A DNA stretch of 64,000 nt. Origin: Deinandra increscens subsp. villosa (taxonomy: Eukaryota; Streptophyta; Magnoliopsida; Asterales; Asteraceae). Shown in pieces: positions 21,876-33,589 of this stretch. Both the position numbers and the translations under genes were made by a program. The notes below the pieces were generated by a model that was not told the origin of the DNA, ran no database searches, and was given only the letters and a program-made list of their open reading frames with translations. Numbering within the stretch: the stretch's first letter is position 1; every line of letters begins with the position of its first letter. The stretch lies in assembly GCA_039602395.1 (NCBI GenBank), contig JBCNJP010000017.1:15464315-15528314 (forward strand). The letters run 5' to 3'.

Positions 21876-22773
21876 TCATTTTCTTTTTGTAAACTGGCTC
21901 AGACAACTCGAAGGTTATTAATTATTATGTTAGCTTATTGCTTTTGTCTCGAAAGCTTGCTCAGACCACTTGAGGGTTTGGTTTGATTGTCTGTTGTTCT
22001 TTTATTTTTGTGTTTGATACGTTTTAGTTTCTGATTTGCGGTTGTTGTAGGCTCCCATCAGACAAAATTATAGCTAGTAAATGTATGGAATGGTTGTGAA
22101 ACTATTGAAATTTAGGCATTTACCCCTTTAACATAGATAACGGTTGAACATGAATGTGGCTCACATATTGCACCTTTATTTGTGATATCAACATTTGTTT
22201 TTTCTAATATGTTTTTCTTTGCATCTACTTATAGACTCAGCAACGCAAGTGACGCTTGCTCCACACACACTCGTAACAACAAACAGATTCGTCGATGTTC
22301 ACTAGACTCAACATTTTCAAACACCAGGTCTGTCCCCCAATACTTTTAAGTTTCGAATCTTTAATAGACGTACTGCTTGCGATAGTTGATTTTGTTGTTT
22401 GGATTTGATGAATTAGGAATTTGAATCTTTAATAGACGTACTGCTTGCGAGTAGATCAGTGGTTATTTTGCTTGCAGCGATCGATTCTTCGTGTTTGTAG
22501 TTGATTGATTGCTCTTCTTAGCAAGGAGAGGTGGATCGGAAGGAGAATCTGGGGTTAGTACCTTAATTGTAGTCACTAATTACACTTCTTTTTGTTAACT
22601 GCTACAGATTTGCTGATCTGCTTTTCCATCTTAAACACTGGAAAATTTTTCTTAATATAGTCTAGTTTCACATTTTTAGTTTAGGCTAGATTTGTAATCA
22701 TGTTAATCCACCGTTTCTATCCACAATTGTTCATATTAGGGTGAAAATTTGATAAAGTTTAGGGGTTGTGCAG

Positions 22774-22934
22774 GGGACTTCTATGAAGAATGTTGGGGGT
22801 CAGGTTTGCCAGATCTGTGGTGATACTGTTGGTACCACAGCCAAAGGAGACCCCTGTGTTTCCTGTGATGTCTGTGCATTTCCAGTATGCAGGCCCTGCT
22901 ATGAATATGAGCGCAAGGACTAAAAGACTAAAAG
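22774..22934 (+). pseudogene. Captured cellulose synthase (CesA) zinc-finger exon
   Basis: After an acceptor (TTGTGCAG, ending 22773) the plus strand reads MKNVGGQVCQICGDTVG, then GDPCVSCDVCAFPVCRPCYE and YERKD before TAA at 22921. This is the N-terminal RING-like zinc finger of plant CesA proteins, which mediates subunit association in the cellulose-synthesising rosette. The next residues expected in CesA (the CPQC pair) are deleted; the following aaaagactaaaag|gt still resembles the KRLKG exon end and donor. Six of eight zinc ligands remain. Transmembrane and glycosyltransferase regions are absent, so this is a fragment only. Confidence 0.9.
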
Positions 22935-24526
22935 GTTTTCATAAACATACATCCTGACATCCGATATTTATTGTGTTTGTTATTTGTCATGAAAAGAATC
23001 AGAGCCTCCAAGACAAGGATGTTGCCATTGAGGTTCATAAATTCCTTCTTTTATATTTTTAGTTCTTGTTTTCTACTTTTCTCTTATCAATAAGTAGATG
23101 TGGTGTTTTCGACCCATTACTTATGAACGAGCTGATTTGGTAGGACTGGCATGTGTCGTGTACTTATAACCCAACATAATAACTTAATCGTTTTGAAAAG
23201 TTGAACACTAATGACTAACCTTTACATGTGTAACCCATAAACATTCATGTAATCCACTAGCCTGATAATTTATTATTTGTATTTGTGTTTAATTTATTAT
23301 TTGTATTAGATGAGATCATCATAATATATTTTTTAGGTTCATATTAAATCTGTTACACACGTATGAATCTGTTTCTATAATTCTGTTACACGTATGAAAT
23401 TATGAATATGTTTCTAATATAGTTTATATTTAGGCTGTTTATATAGTTTATATTTAGGCTATTTATTATAGTTTATACTTGTTGTTGCTGTTTATATTTA
23501 GGCTGCTATTGCTGTTTGTATTATGAATTTTACTTGCTGACTTGTTGTTGCAGTTTATATTATGAATTTAGGCTGCTGTTGCTGTGTGTATTTATAACCT
23601 GTTGTTGCTGTTTGTAATAGCAAGTAAACTTAATGCTGCTAGGTCAAAGCATTCAGTGACAACAAGTAAGCATACGACCCTGTGATTTTAAAATGGGAAG
23701 GTGGCATTACTCCTTTGCTGTCAACTGTTGTTGCAGGCTCACTGCAATGTTTGGATTTTTTTAATTCAAGTATGCTAATTTCTCAATCATTAGAATGTAT
23801 AATCTAGTCGGGTGCTTCTTTTTAAGCCATTGTATGTCAGAACTATAATCATGTGTTGTATCTTAAAATGAAGGTGTCCTACTAATTTTGAACTTCTGAT
23901 TTTTTAGACACCATAGATTCATCTGTTAAAGAGCAGTACTTGTCTATTACACTGTCATTTTTTTTTCAAGTTTCAACCATGTAGTAGTGCAATGTAAATG
24001 GCCTTGATAATGCAAGTTTTTCCCCTTTGGCTTCTGCTGTTTTTCCTTTCCTGCTTTTGACCATGCTTTTTCCTTTTTGTAGATGGGCTTGATAGTGCAA
24101 GTATTGAGATGGAAGAAGCTAAGGTTACATGTAGTTAGTGCAATGTAAACTAATGTTACATTTGTAATGTTTGCTCTATATATGAAATGTATTATTTTGC
24201 TACAAGTGTATTGTATTTTGATTAGGAGGTTAATTGTCATTAATGTGGAAATTAGTGAATCTACAAAAATATTTTTTTAATTCATGACGCGCATATATGT
24301 GTGTCATAAGTATATTTATCACGGGGGCTTCCTTGACACGCTTTTTATGATACACTTTGCGCGTCATAAAATGCGCGTCATTGTTCGCGCGTCAAGAAGC
24401 AGATGACGCACATTTTGCGCGTCAAGAGGATTCTTGACCCTGCCTTCCTTGACGCTTTTTTGCGTGTCATCTGGGCCCTTTCTTGACGCGCAAAAAGCAT
24501 CAAGAAAGGCCATTTTTGTAGTAGTG

Positions 24527-25526
24527 GTTTCGTCCCATCTTATGCCACGGGTCAAGGTCTCACCGCTTAAATCGCTTTAAGTCGTCCAACCAAGAACGCA
24601 CAAATTGTCCACCACCGTGTACTAGTGAGTGAGAATTTGCTATGTAAGTGCTATTTTACCATTGTGTACCAATGAGTAAAACAACATCCACAAGTGTCCT
24701 TTACAAGTTGGATGGCAAAGACTTAACTTTTGATTTTGGGTCAAGCAATTTTATGTGTGATAAAAAGGTTATGTGTGAAGATTGTTTTATCTTATCCATG
24801 TTATGAATACTTAGTAAGCTAAGATGGAATGTGGTAAATATTATTTCGAGACGAGAATAAGAGGTGGAGTAATAGTTGGCCTTTTTAAGGATGTATGATG
24901 GTGAAATGGGTCAACGGGTTGGGAATTCATAATATTAAATACCATACGTTGAATCCGTAGAAATGAATGAAAATAAATGATTAATTGTTTGACTAATATC
25001 GTAGTTCACGTATAGCCAAAAGAATGGGAATGAATGGGTATTTTTGCAGCACGAACTGAAAATGCCCAAAAATTTAAAATAAGCTTGATAAATTGGCAAA
25101 TTCTGTCAGGATCCCTGGAAATTCACTTCCAAGCGTATCGCTTGGAAATGATGAAGCTGCAAGCGATACGCTTGTATCTCTAGCGTGGCGCGAGAGATCC
25201 TTCGCGATACGCGATGGACCCGAGATTAGATCGTTTGTCGTTATTCCCCTTTTTGGAATGGTAGTTTGGGTTGTTGATTGTTTTTGTCACCAATACTAAT
25301 GTGTTACTGGTATTTGTGACAGGAGAGGAATGGGTCGCTAGTGGGTCACGATCGGGCGAAGCTTTTGAAGAACCGAACACCAATGGGAGTATGTGTTAAA
25401 ATTTAATGACAATGTTGTTTAATTAACTTGCATATTCTAAAAGGGGTTGTGTTCTAACCCAAACGTAGTTTTGGGATGACCATCGTTAAACCTTTTTGGT
25501 CAAAACGTTGTTTTAGCTGGCAAAAT
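24527..25526 (-). mobile_element. Copia #2 leader remnant and a gypsy-like LTR fragment
   Basis: The first 150 bp continue the copia #2 leader. From about 24690 the sequence appears to be an LTR fragment in minus sense whose TG terminus is at 36234 (minus TGTAACACCCTTTAC), beyond the Tekay insertion. Its lower end could not be placed. It carries three GC palindromes: 25129-25145, 25160-25174 and 25202-25214. The open frames here (25093-25383) are not recognisable proteins. Confidence 0.45.
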
Positions 25527-28109
25527 TGTGACATCCGAGAATTCCAAGGTTAACTTTCGTTAGACAATCTCCGTTAGTTACGTTATAAGTGTTAACTTAG
25601 TAACTAATGCTTAACTAGGCCGAATAAGTCCACGACCTTTGGTTGATCACCGAACCCGTCCATATGTGTTATGTGTTTATTTATTTATTGTCATTATGTG
25701 CAAAGTGATTTAAACGCATGATTTAGTATTGATAATAGAATGTAAATTGGCCACTTTTGGTTTCCAGCAAAACTACCGGGCGAAACTGTAGATTCGCTCG
25801 GTAGCCGGCTAAACTGTTTGACTCACATGTGTTCAGAGCCAGTTTCGCTTGGCCAGCGAAACTGCCAGCGAAACTAGCCCCTGATATATATATTTTATAA
25901 AACCCTAGTTACTCCCCATTTGCATCATCTCCACACTAAACACACACACACTCTCCTGGAATTTCTGGTCAGTCGAGAAGCACCACGAGTCGACGCGATC
26001 TCAGCCTCGAGACATCATCCATTCGGACCCTAGATCGAATTGTGAGTCCCAAAACTATTCTTTATGCATTTTCTATGTGTTTTCTTAAAAAGCATGCTTA
26101 GATCTTCATGTAATCACTTGATCTTCTGATATGATGCTTAGGAAGGCTAGATCTACCATAAAGTCTGTAACTTTACGTTTGAAATCCAACCATAATGAAG
26201 ATTCATGCTAGTTAGGTCATTTTAGGTTTAAAATGTGTTTTTGGTGATTTGAATGTGAAAACCCATGTTTAAGGTGTTAAATCTTGTTGTTTGATGTTGG
26301 TAAATGTTTATGCATGCTAAATATTGAATCACATGAAGTATGGAAGCTGTTAGGTTGATTTTTAGGCTGATTTGTGAGCTTTTCGCGACCAGCGAAACTG
26401 AGCTGTTCTCTGGGCGAAACTATACAGCGAAACTGTATATATATTCATCCAGCGATACTATGTGGCGAAACTATAGTGTCGCCCGCGAAACTAAGTAGAC
26501 CTGCTCAAACGAAACTACCGAGCGAACCAACCTGAACGAAAGTTCAAACCAGTTTCGAGCGAATCTAGGCTAGCGAAACCACGTCAGCAGTTTCGGGCGA
26601 AACTAGCTAGCGAAACTGTGTCATCGGGTAATCCCTAGCGAAAATGCTGCCCGTGCACCTAGCGAAACTATGTAGCGACACTAAGTAGCGAAACTATGAT
26701 CTGACCAAAACCCAACTTGTGCAACCTGTTTGAATGTTATACTATGACTTACATGATTATGCAATAATGAAACATGCCTTGATTTCTGAATTATGTGAAC
26801 CCTTGTTATGATCAACCATCGGTGTCGTGTGTCGATATGTCGTGTCATAGTTCCAACGTGCTATGTTATGGGCCATAGTGACGTAAGTTAAAGATTAGAC
26901 ACAAAACTAATACTTAAGACCTAAACGTGTTCATAGGTCTTCGATAAGCAAACAATACTTGGATTATTTAGCAAGTGTAGCAGTGCAACCAAAGGTGAGT
27001 GTCACTAACCCATTTACCGTGAACCCGTTTGGGTCACACTGAATAACTTAATGAAAAACAATGCTGACAACCTTATGAGTGCTATGCACCTCTCTGATGA
27101 ACTTGAACTTAGGAGTGCTTGGCACCCACTTGATGAACTTGAAGTGTTTTATGGGAGACACTTTTGAAATACTCAAACAACTATTTCTAAAACGAAACTG
27201 AAAATGTTTTCGGGATTCATGAGAACCCAAGGTAAACCGTTTTAATATGGCTAGTGTAGGTTAAAGTCTAAACCACATGATATCACATGATTTCTAAGGA
27301 TTGCCTTATAACTGAAAAAGTCCTCAACTTAATTGTACCATTAATTGTAAAGCGAGGGGATGTTGGGTAGATCTACTGGAGTTTGACAAACTCCGCCTCA
27401 TGACACGGGAAGTGCACGGAGGTATAATATCAGCCTATCTGACCGTGGTCCCGAGAGGACACGGGGGAGGCAAAGCCGCGATGACGTAGGTCCGCAAAAC
27501 AAAATAGATGATGGCGCTGCCACTACAATTATCAGTCAGCTTTGGTACAAACTTCCTTAGTGCATGGAACAACGGATTAGCTACACGCGATATCGGTTGA
27601 GCACTTTAACTATACGAAACTAGTACATACCCGATAACGTATGTTACGGACAATACTTTCACTAAACCACAATACTATGATTTTTGGATATCACTAAGCA
27701 TTGCTTTTCGCAAATAAATATTTCGTAAGTATATGTTGACACGATTATGATTATGAGACCGGGCCACTGCATGACAAGCCCACCGTGAACTCACCAACCG
27801 TTAGGTTGACACTTGCGTGGTTTAAACTTTTGCAGATCGCTGAGGAGTATCCGGAGCGGGTTGGCATGGCACAGGAAGACATTTTATTTTTGTTTAAACT
27901 TATTTGGGAATTTAAAACAATGAATTTGTAAAGCACGTGGTTAGTGCTGAGATAATATTTTTCCGCTGCGTATTTTGAGACTTTAAATTTATGATATGTG
28001 TTTGGACTAACTCCGATTCGTTTAGTATTTGTAACTAATGGTTGTGGTCCTGTTTGCTCGCACCCCTTAACGGTATAAACTCCGTTAGTGGTTATTTGGG
28101 GGTGTGACA
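25527..28109 (+). repeat. Tekay-like 5' LTR
   Basis: It starts TGTGACATCCGAGAATTCC and ends TTGGGGGTGTGACA. A likely TATA box (TTATAAAACCC) lies near 25895, which would put most of the LTR in the transcribed leader. Two zones (25770-25880 and 26380-26700) contain many AGCGAAACT-type units. The minus-strand open frames at 27048-27230 and 27751-27936 recur in the other LTR and are not genes. Confidence 0.93.
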
Positions 28110-28112
28110 GAT

Positions 28113-28125
28113 TGGTATCAGAGCC
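28113..28125 (+). other. Tekay-like primer-binding site
   Basis: TGGTATCAGAGCC, complementary to the 3' end of initiator methionine tRNA, begins 3 nt after the 5' LTR. It primes minus-strand cDNA synthesis. Confidence 0.9.
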
Positions 28126-28679
28126 ATAAGTTGCAGAGAACTGGAATCAATTTTGAAAAACGATTTGGAAACTGCAACTTGAAACCTTAGTTACAAACGA
28201 ACAAACAAAATCCCAAAACAAAAATTTTCACGTGCCAACCTGGGATACTCGCTCTGCTGTATAAGTAAAAGCTTAGTACGTATGTATATATATATATATA
28301 AATATACATATATATAAATATATATATAGACCGTGTCTAAGTAGTCTAACGGAAAACCTTAGGGAAAATTTTCACACACGAATACGAAACGCGGACGCTA
28401 ATACGCACATTATTCCGAGGAAAAGCGACAACGAAACGATGCTACACGCTACGTCCTGATTTCTACTACGATGACTACGCCGACGGTGACTTTTATGGGA
28501 AAGCCGACTTTCGACGATAGCCACTTACGACTTACGACGTTCTCCGACGACGCCTCAATTTTGCACAAAACTTTTCTGGACTAATAGTGGGATAACGGGA
28601 AATTGTTAATATACATATTATGGAATATGTATAAAGTATAACCGTGACTGAACACTGGCTACTTTAACTGTCCAGCAAA

Positions 28680-29638
28680 ATGTCTGGAAGAGGACACGGA
28701 AGGAGCAACATTAACATGACACCTGCACAACTGCAAGCTATGATTAACGAACACGTGCAAGCCGCAGTGGCAGCCGTCCAAGCTGCATACGCCGCACAGG
28801 GTAATTATTATGCCGGTTAAGGCACAAAGCGATTATATTTTGACCTATTTAAACTTAAAACCCGAACTATTATTGCATCAGGAAACCACCATCACTGCAC
28901 GTTTAAGTCCTTCATGGATTGTAGCCAATGACGTTTTCCGGCGAAGAAGCAGCGGTAGGACTCCTCAGGTGGATCGAGAAGTCTAAAAAGGTCTTCTCTA
29001 TGTGCAACTGCCCTGCTGAGAGCAAAGTGAAGTATGCTACTGGTACCTTTGAGGGAGCTGCTCTCTCCTGGTGGAATGCCGAAATCCAGATGATTGGGAT
29101 TGATGCGGCTAATAACATGGAATGGGAAGCATTTAAGGAACTGATTATGGAGGAGTACTGTCCCCGTGACCAAGTGAAGAAGTTAGAGGGCGAATTCTTG
29201 AATCTGAAAATGACTGGGTCTGAAGTCGAACAGTATACTGCGCGTTACCATGAGTACGCGGTCTTGTGCCCCACAATGGTTGATGCTGAGTTCAAACGCA
29301 TTGAGCGTTATCTGGAAGGCCTCGCGCCTCAAATCAAAGGACTAGTGACTGCCAGCAACCCCATAACCGTGCAGCAAGCCATTCGTTTGGCTCACAAGCT
29401 TACCGATCAGGAAGTTGAAAAAGGTACACTTCCTGTAAAAGCCTCAGAGAAGACTGCCTTAAGTGGCAAGAGAAAGGCTGATGATGAAGCTCCTGAGAAC
29501 TCCATGAACAACCAGAGTGTTGGAAACAGCACCGGGAGGTCTTACAACTCCTAAGGTCAAAGCAAAAGGTCTGGGAACAACAGTGGAAGCAACCGCCAGG
29601 GCGGTAATGGTCAAAGCAATTACAAGGGTAACCTGCCC
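28680..29638 (+). pseudogene. Tekay-like gag, interrupted
   Basis: The ATG at 28680 opens MSGRGHGRSNINMTPAQLQA. A TAA at 28818 ends this frame, but 28816-28881 is a 66-nt GT...AG segment whose removal would restore the frame, so it may be an intron. A 1-nt shift near 28918 follows (within CTFKSFMDC). The gag core continues with GLLRWIEKSKKVF, ALSWWNAEI, EYCPRDQVKKLE and QAIRLAHKLTDQ. A TAA at 29552 (from CAA, a C-to-T change) interrupts it just before the zinc knuckles, with the frame otherwise continuous into pol at 29639. Gag forms the virus-like particle that packages element RNA. Confidence 0.8.
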
Positions 29639-32600
29639 ATGTGTAACAAGTGTGGGAAGCATCACATTGGTATTTGTAGAAGGAATTTAAGCTGTGAAAG
29701 GTGTGGCAAGAAAAGCCATGAGGCGAAAGACTGTTGGACGATCCTTCCCGAGCAACAAAACCGCCTAAGGCAAAACAACAACAAGCATGGCAACAACAAC
29801 TATGGAAACAACCGGGGCAATGGAAACAACAATGGTCAGAACCGTAACAACAATGAAGCTCCCAGGGGAAATGGTAATGGGAACTGCTATGAATGTGGTG
29901 CTCAAGGCCACATAAAAAGGGACTGCCCGCAGTTGAGGAGACATGGAAATGGAAATCAAGGAAATAATGGTGGGAATGGTAATGGTGGAGGTAATGGCAA
30001 CGGGAATGGTAACAATGGGAATGGTGGAAATGGCAGAGGAAGAGCTTTTGTCATGGGTCAAGGTGAAGCTCGCAATGATGCCAACGTGATTAACGGTAAA
30101 TTCATCCTTAATGGTTTCTTTGCTACTGTATTATTTGATTCTGGTGCTGAAAGAAGTTTTATTTCTACTAGGTTTGCTAGACTAATTAATGCTAAACCGA
30201 TTGATTTAGACACTAAGTATGTGGTAGAGCTAGCAAATGGTAAACTTCATGATACGACTCAGATAGTTAAGGACTATAAGTTAGAACTAGCTGGCCATAC
30301 GTTAGGAATCGATCTTATGCCTTTCCCGATTGGTAGTTTTGATGTCATAGTAGGAATGGATTGGTTATCTGAAAACCGAGCTGAAATTTTATGTCAAGAA
30401 AAAGTGGTTCGTATCCCACTCAAAGACGGTGAAGTGTTAACAGTTCAAGGTGAAAAAGGTGGAACAGTCACCGGTATTATCTCATTTCTTAAAGCTCAAA
30501 AGTGCCTTCGTAAAGGTCACTTCGCGATCCTTGCAAACGTTACCGACACGACACTCCCCGAGCATAGAATCGACGACTACCCGATAGTCCGCGACTTCCC
30601 AGATGTATTTCCTGATGATCTGCCTGGTTTGCCTCCATTTCGACAAGTCGAGTTTGGAATCGATTTAGCTCCTGGAGCCGCTCCGATTGCACGCGCACCT
30701 TACCGTTTGGCGGTAAGCGAACTCAACGAACTCTCCGCACAACTTCAAGAGTTACTTGACAAAGGGTTTATTCGTCCAAGTTCGTCTCCATGGGGAGCAC
30801 CGGTATTGTTTGTTAAGAAGAAAGATGGAACGTTCCGAATGTGCATCGACTACCGAGAGCTTAACAAGGTTACGATCAAGAATCGGTATCCACTTCCTCG
30901 AATCGACGATCTTTTCGACCAACTGCAAGGTTCGAGCTACTTTTCAAAGATTGATCTACGGTCTGGATATCACCAACTTCGTGTTCGCGATGAAGATATT
31001 TCTAAGACTGCCTTCAGAACTCGGTATGGTCACTATGAGTTCCTGGTTATGCCGTTTGGGCTAACCAATGCACCTGCTGTATTTATGGATCTGATGAATC
31101 GAGTGTGCAAGCCGTACCTCGATCAGTTTGTGATAGTTTTCATCGACGATATCTTAATCTACTCCAAGACAAAGGAAGAACACGAGAGACACCTACGACT
31201 TATCTTAGAATTACTCCGCAAGGAACAGCTTTATGCTAAGTTCTCAAAGTGCGATTTTTGGATTCGCGAAGTCCAGTTTCTTGGACACATTGTTAATCAG
31301 GATGGAATTCATGTCGACCCAGCTAAAGTGGAAGCTATCAAGAATTGGTCTACTCCGAGAGCGCCGACCGAAATCCGACAATTTTTGGGACTTGCCGGAT
31401 ATTACCGAAGATTCATCAAGGGTTTCTCGCAATTGGCTCAACCCTTAACAGCTTTAACGCACAAAGGAGTGCAATATAGATGGGGTGAAAAAGAAGAACG
31501 CGCGTTTCAAAATCTCAAGGACATGTTATGTTCAGCTCCGATTCTCGCGTTACCCGAAGGGGTTGACGACTTCGTGGTCTATTGCGATGCATCTATTCAA
31601 GGACTCGGTTGCGTGTTGATGCAACGAGACAAAGTGATTGCCTACGTGTCCAGGCAACTGAAGGATACTGAGAAGAATTATACAACGCATGATCTGGAAT
31701 TGGGAGCCGTTGTTTTTGCACTCAAGATTTGGAGACATTACCTCTACGGAACAAAGTGCACGATATTTACCGACCACAAAAGCTTACAACACATCTTTGA
31801 ACAAAAAGACCTCAACATGCGACAACGAAGGTGGGTCGAGCTACTAAATGATTATGACTTGGCGATTAAGTATCACCCGGGAAAAGCCAATGTTGTGGCT
31901 GACGCCTTAAGCCGAAAAGAATACGAAAAGCCTCGACGAGTACAAGCGCTGCAACTTACCATTCACACGGGATTGCCGGATCGGATCCGCGATGCCCAAC
32001 GAGAAGCTTTAAAAGAGGAAAATTTCGTAGCTGAAGCACTGCGAGGGGTGGATGGTAACTCCGAAGTTAAGTCCGACGGACTCAGATATTACAATGACAG
32101 AATTTGGATTCCTTTACTTGGAAATCTCCGTGAGCTCGTGATGGATGAGGCTCACAAATCAAGGTATTCGGTGCACCCTGGATCGGATAAAATGTACCAA
32201 GATTTGAAGAACTTGTATTGGTGGCCGAATATGAAAGCCGACATTGCGCGATATGTGGCTAAGTGTTTAACATGCTCAAGAGTTAAGGTCGAGTACCAAA
32301 AGCCTTCTGGATTATTACAGCAACCAAAGATCCCAGAATGGAAATGGGAGGATATCTCCATGGATTTCGTAACAGGATTACCTCATCGATCGAATCGACC
32401 AGACGCGATTTGGGTTATCATTGATCGACTAACCAAATCTGCACACTTTATTCCAATGAGAGAGAATGACAATATGGATAAGTTAACAAAGCTGTACATT
32501 GACCGAATTGTGGCACGTCATGGAGTGCCTAAGACCATTATCTCTGATCGAGATCCTCGATTTGCTTCCCGATTATGGCAATCTATGCAAGAAGCACTGG

Positions 32601-33429
32601 GAACCCGACTGGATATAAGTACAGCTTATCACCCGCAGACCCGTGGACAGACGGAACGAACTATACAGACTTTGGAAGACATGCTCCGAGCTTGCGTCCT
32701 CGACTTCGGTAAGGATTGGGAGGCTCACCTTCCGTTGGTGGAGTTCTCCTACAACAACAGTTATCATACGAGCATTGGTGTAGCACCTTTTGAAGCCCTT
32801 TATGGCAGAAAATGTAGATCGCCCGTGTGTTGGGCCGAAATGGGTGAGAAAGGACTCACTGGACCGGAAATCATCCATAATACAACTGAACGAATTATTC
32901 AAATCAGAAAACGGATAGCCGCAGCACGTGATAGGCAAAAGAGCTATGCCGACAAACGCCGTAAACCTTTGAAGTTCGAGGTAGGCGACAAGGTACTATT
33001 GAAGGTATCTCCCTGGAAAGGAGTGATACGCTTCGGAAAGCGTGGAAAGCTGAATCCTCGCTATATCGGTCCATTTGAAATCATTGGGGAAGTAGGCCCG
33101 GTGGCCTATCGATTACGACTTCCTGCAGAACTCGATGGAGTTCACAACGTGTTTCACGTTTTAACCTAAAGAAATGTTTGGCTGAAGACACCGAAATAAT
33201 TCCTTTGGAGGAATTGGAAATTGATGAACATTTGAGATTTATCGAGCAACCGGTAGAAATCATGGGACGCGAGGAGAAAGCCCTCAAACGTAGCAAGATT
33301 CCGATCGTCAAGGTTCGATGGAACTCAAAGCGTGGACCTGAATATACTTGGGAACGAGAGGATCAAATGAAGAAAAAGTATCCTCACTTGTTCGGGAAAA
33401 CGTCCACGGAAACTCAAGGTATGATTTAA
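29639..33429 (+). pseudogene. Tekay-like pol: knuckles, protease, RT, RNase H, integrase, chromodomain
   Basis: An open frame of 1,176 codons to 33169, then a +1 continuation to 33429. In order: CCHC-type knuckles (CNKCGKHHIGIC, CERCGKKSHEAKDC, CYECGAQGHIKRDC); Asn/Gly-rich linker; protease LFDSGAERSF (about residue 165); RT with KKKDGTFRMCIDYRELN and FIDDILIYSK (about 500); RNase H YCDASIQGLG (about 645); integrase with H-x-H/C-x2-C zinc finger and D, D, E at about 907, 969 and 1005 (MDFVTGLP, SDRDPRF, QTERT), all present. The 1-nt loss near 33163 separates the tail EQPVEIMGREEKAL...VKVRW and YTWEREDQMKKKYPHLF, the chromodomain-like motif that guides insertion in chromoviruses. Confidence 0.9.
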
Positions 33430-33589
33430 TTTTGGGGACCAAAATTCCTTTAACAAGAGGAGGATGTGGCGACCCTAAAAACTTTTGCTTTCTTTCCCCA
33501 GCAACGACAGCAACGACGACAGCCGAGGCTGCGAACGCTACGACGCAAGAATAATTTTCGGGACGAAAATTCCATTTACAAGGGGATGA
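33430..33589 (+). other. Tekay-like 3' non-coding region with duplicated polypurine tract
   Basis: The functional tract AAGGGGATGA (33580-33589) abuts the 3' LTR. About 120 bp upstream (33427-33475) is a diverged copy of the same context: ttttggggaccaaaattcc...aagaggaggatgtggcgaccc against ttttcgggacgaaaattcc...aaggggatgatgtgacatcc. Confidence 0.75.

Larger units (their letters stand above)
20117..24526 (+). mobile_element. CACTA-C: complete non-autonomous CACTA with captured host exons, TSD GTT
   Basis: The left end reads CACTACTAGAAATAGGGCC; the right end, on the minus strand, CACTACTACAAAAATGGCC. GTT occurs at 20114-20116 and 24527-24529, the 3-bp duplication expected of CACTA transposition. 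Both ends carry about 230 bp of GACGCGC/GCGCGTCA subterminal motifs. The 4,410-bp body has no transposase. It holds a leader-like CT-rich block (20440-20560), a FAM136A-like exon (21056-21178), a small exon-like start (ATG at 22295, donor after 22327) and a CesA zinc-finger exon (22774-22934), all plus strand with plausible splice borders. It would depend on transposase from an autonomous relative. Confidence 0.9.

Noticed and set aside
26380..26700. CRISPR-like reading of the AGCGAAACT units
   Set aside because: The units are too short and irregularly spaced, lie in a plant retroelement LTR, and no cas genes are present.
28260..28330. AT-repeat (tatatata) in the Tekay-like leader as a promoter
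   Set aside because: It lies downstream of the PBS in the untranslated leader; simple-sequence DNA without a start-site context.
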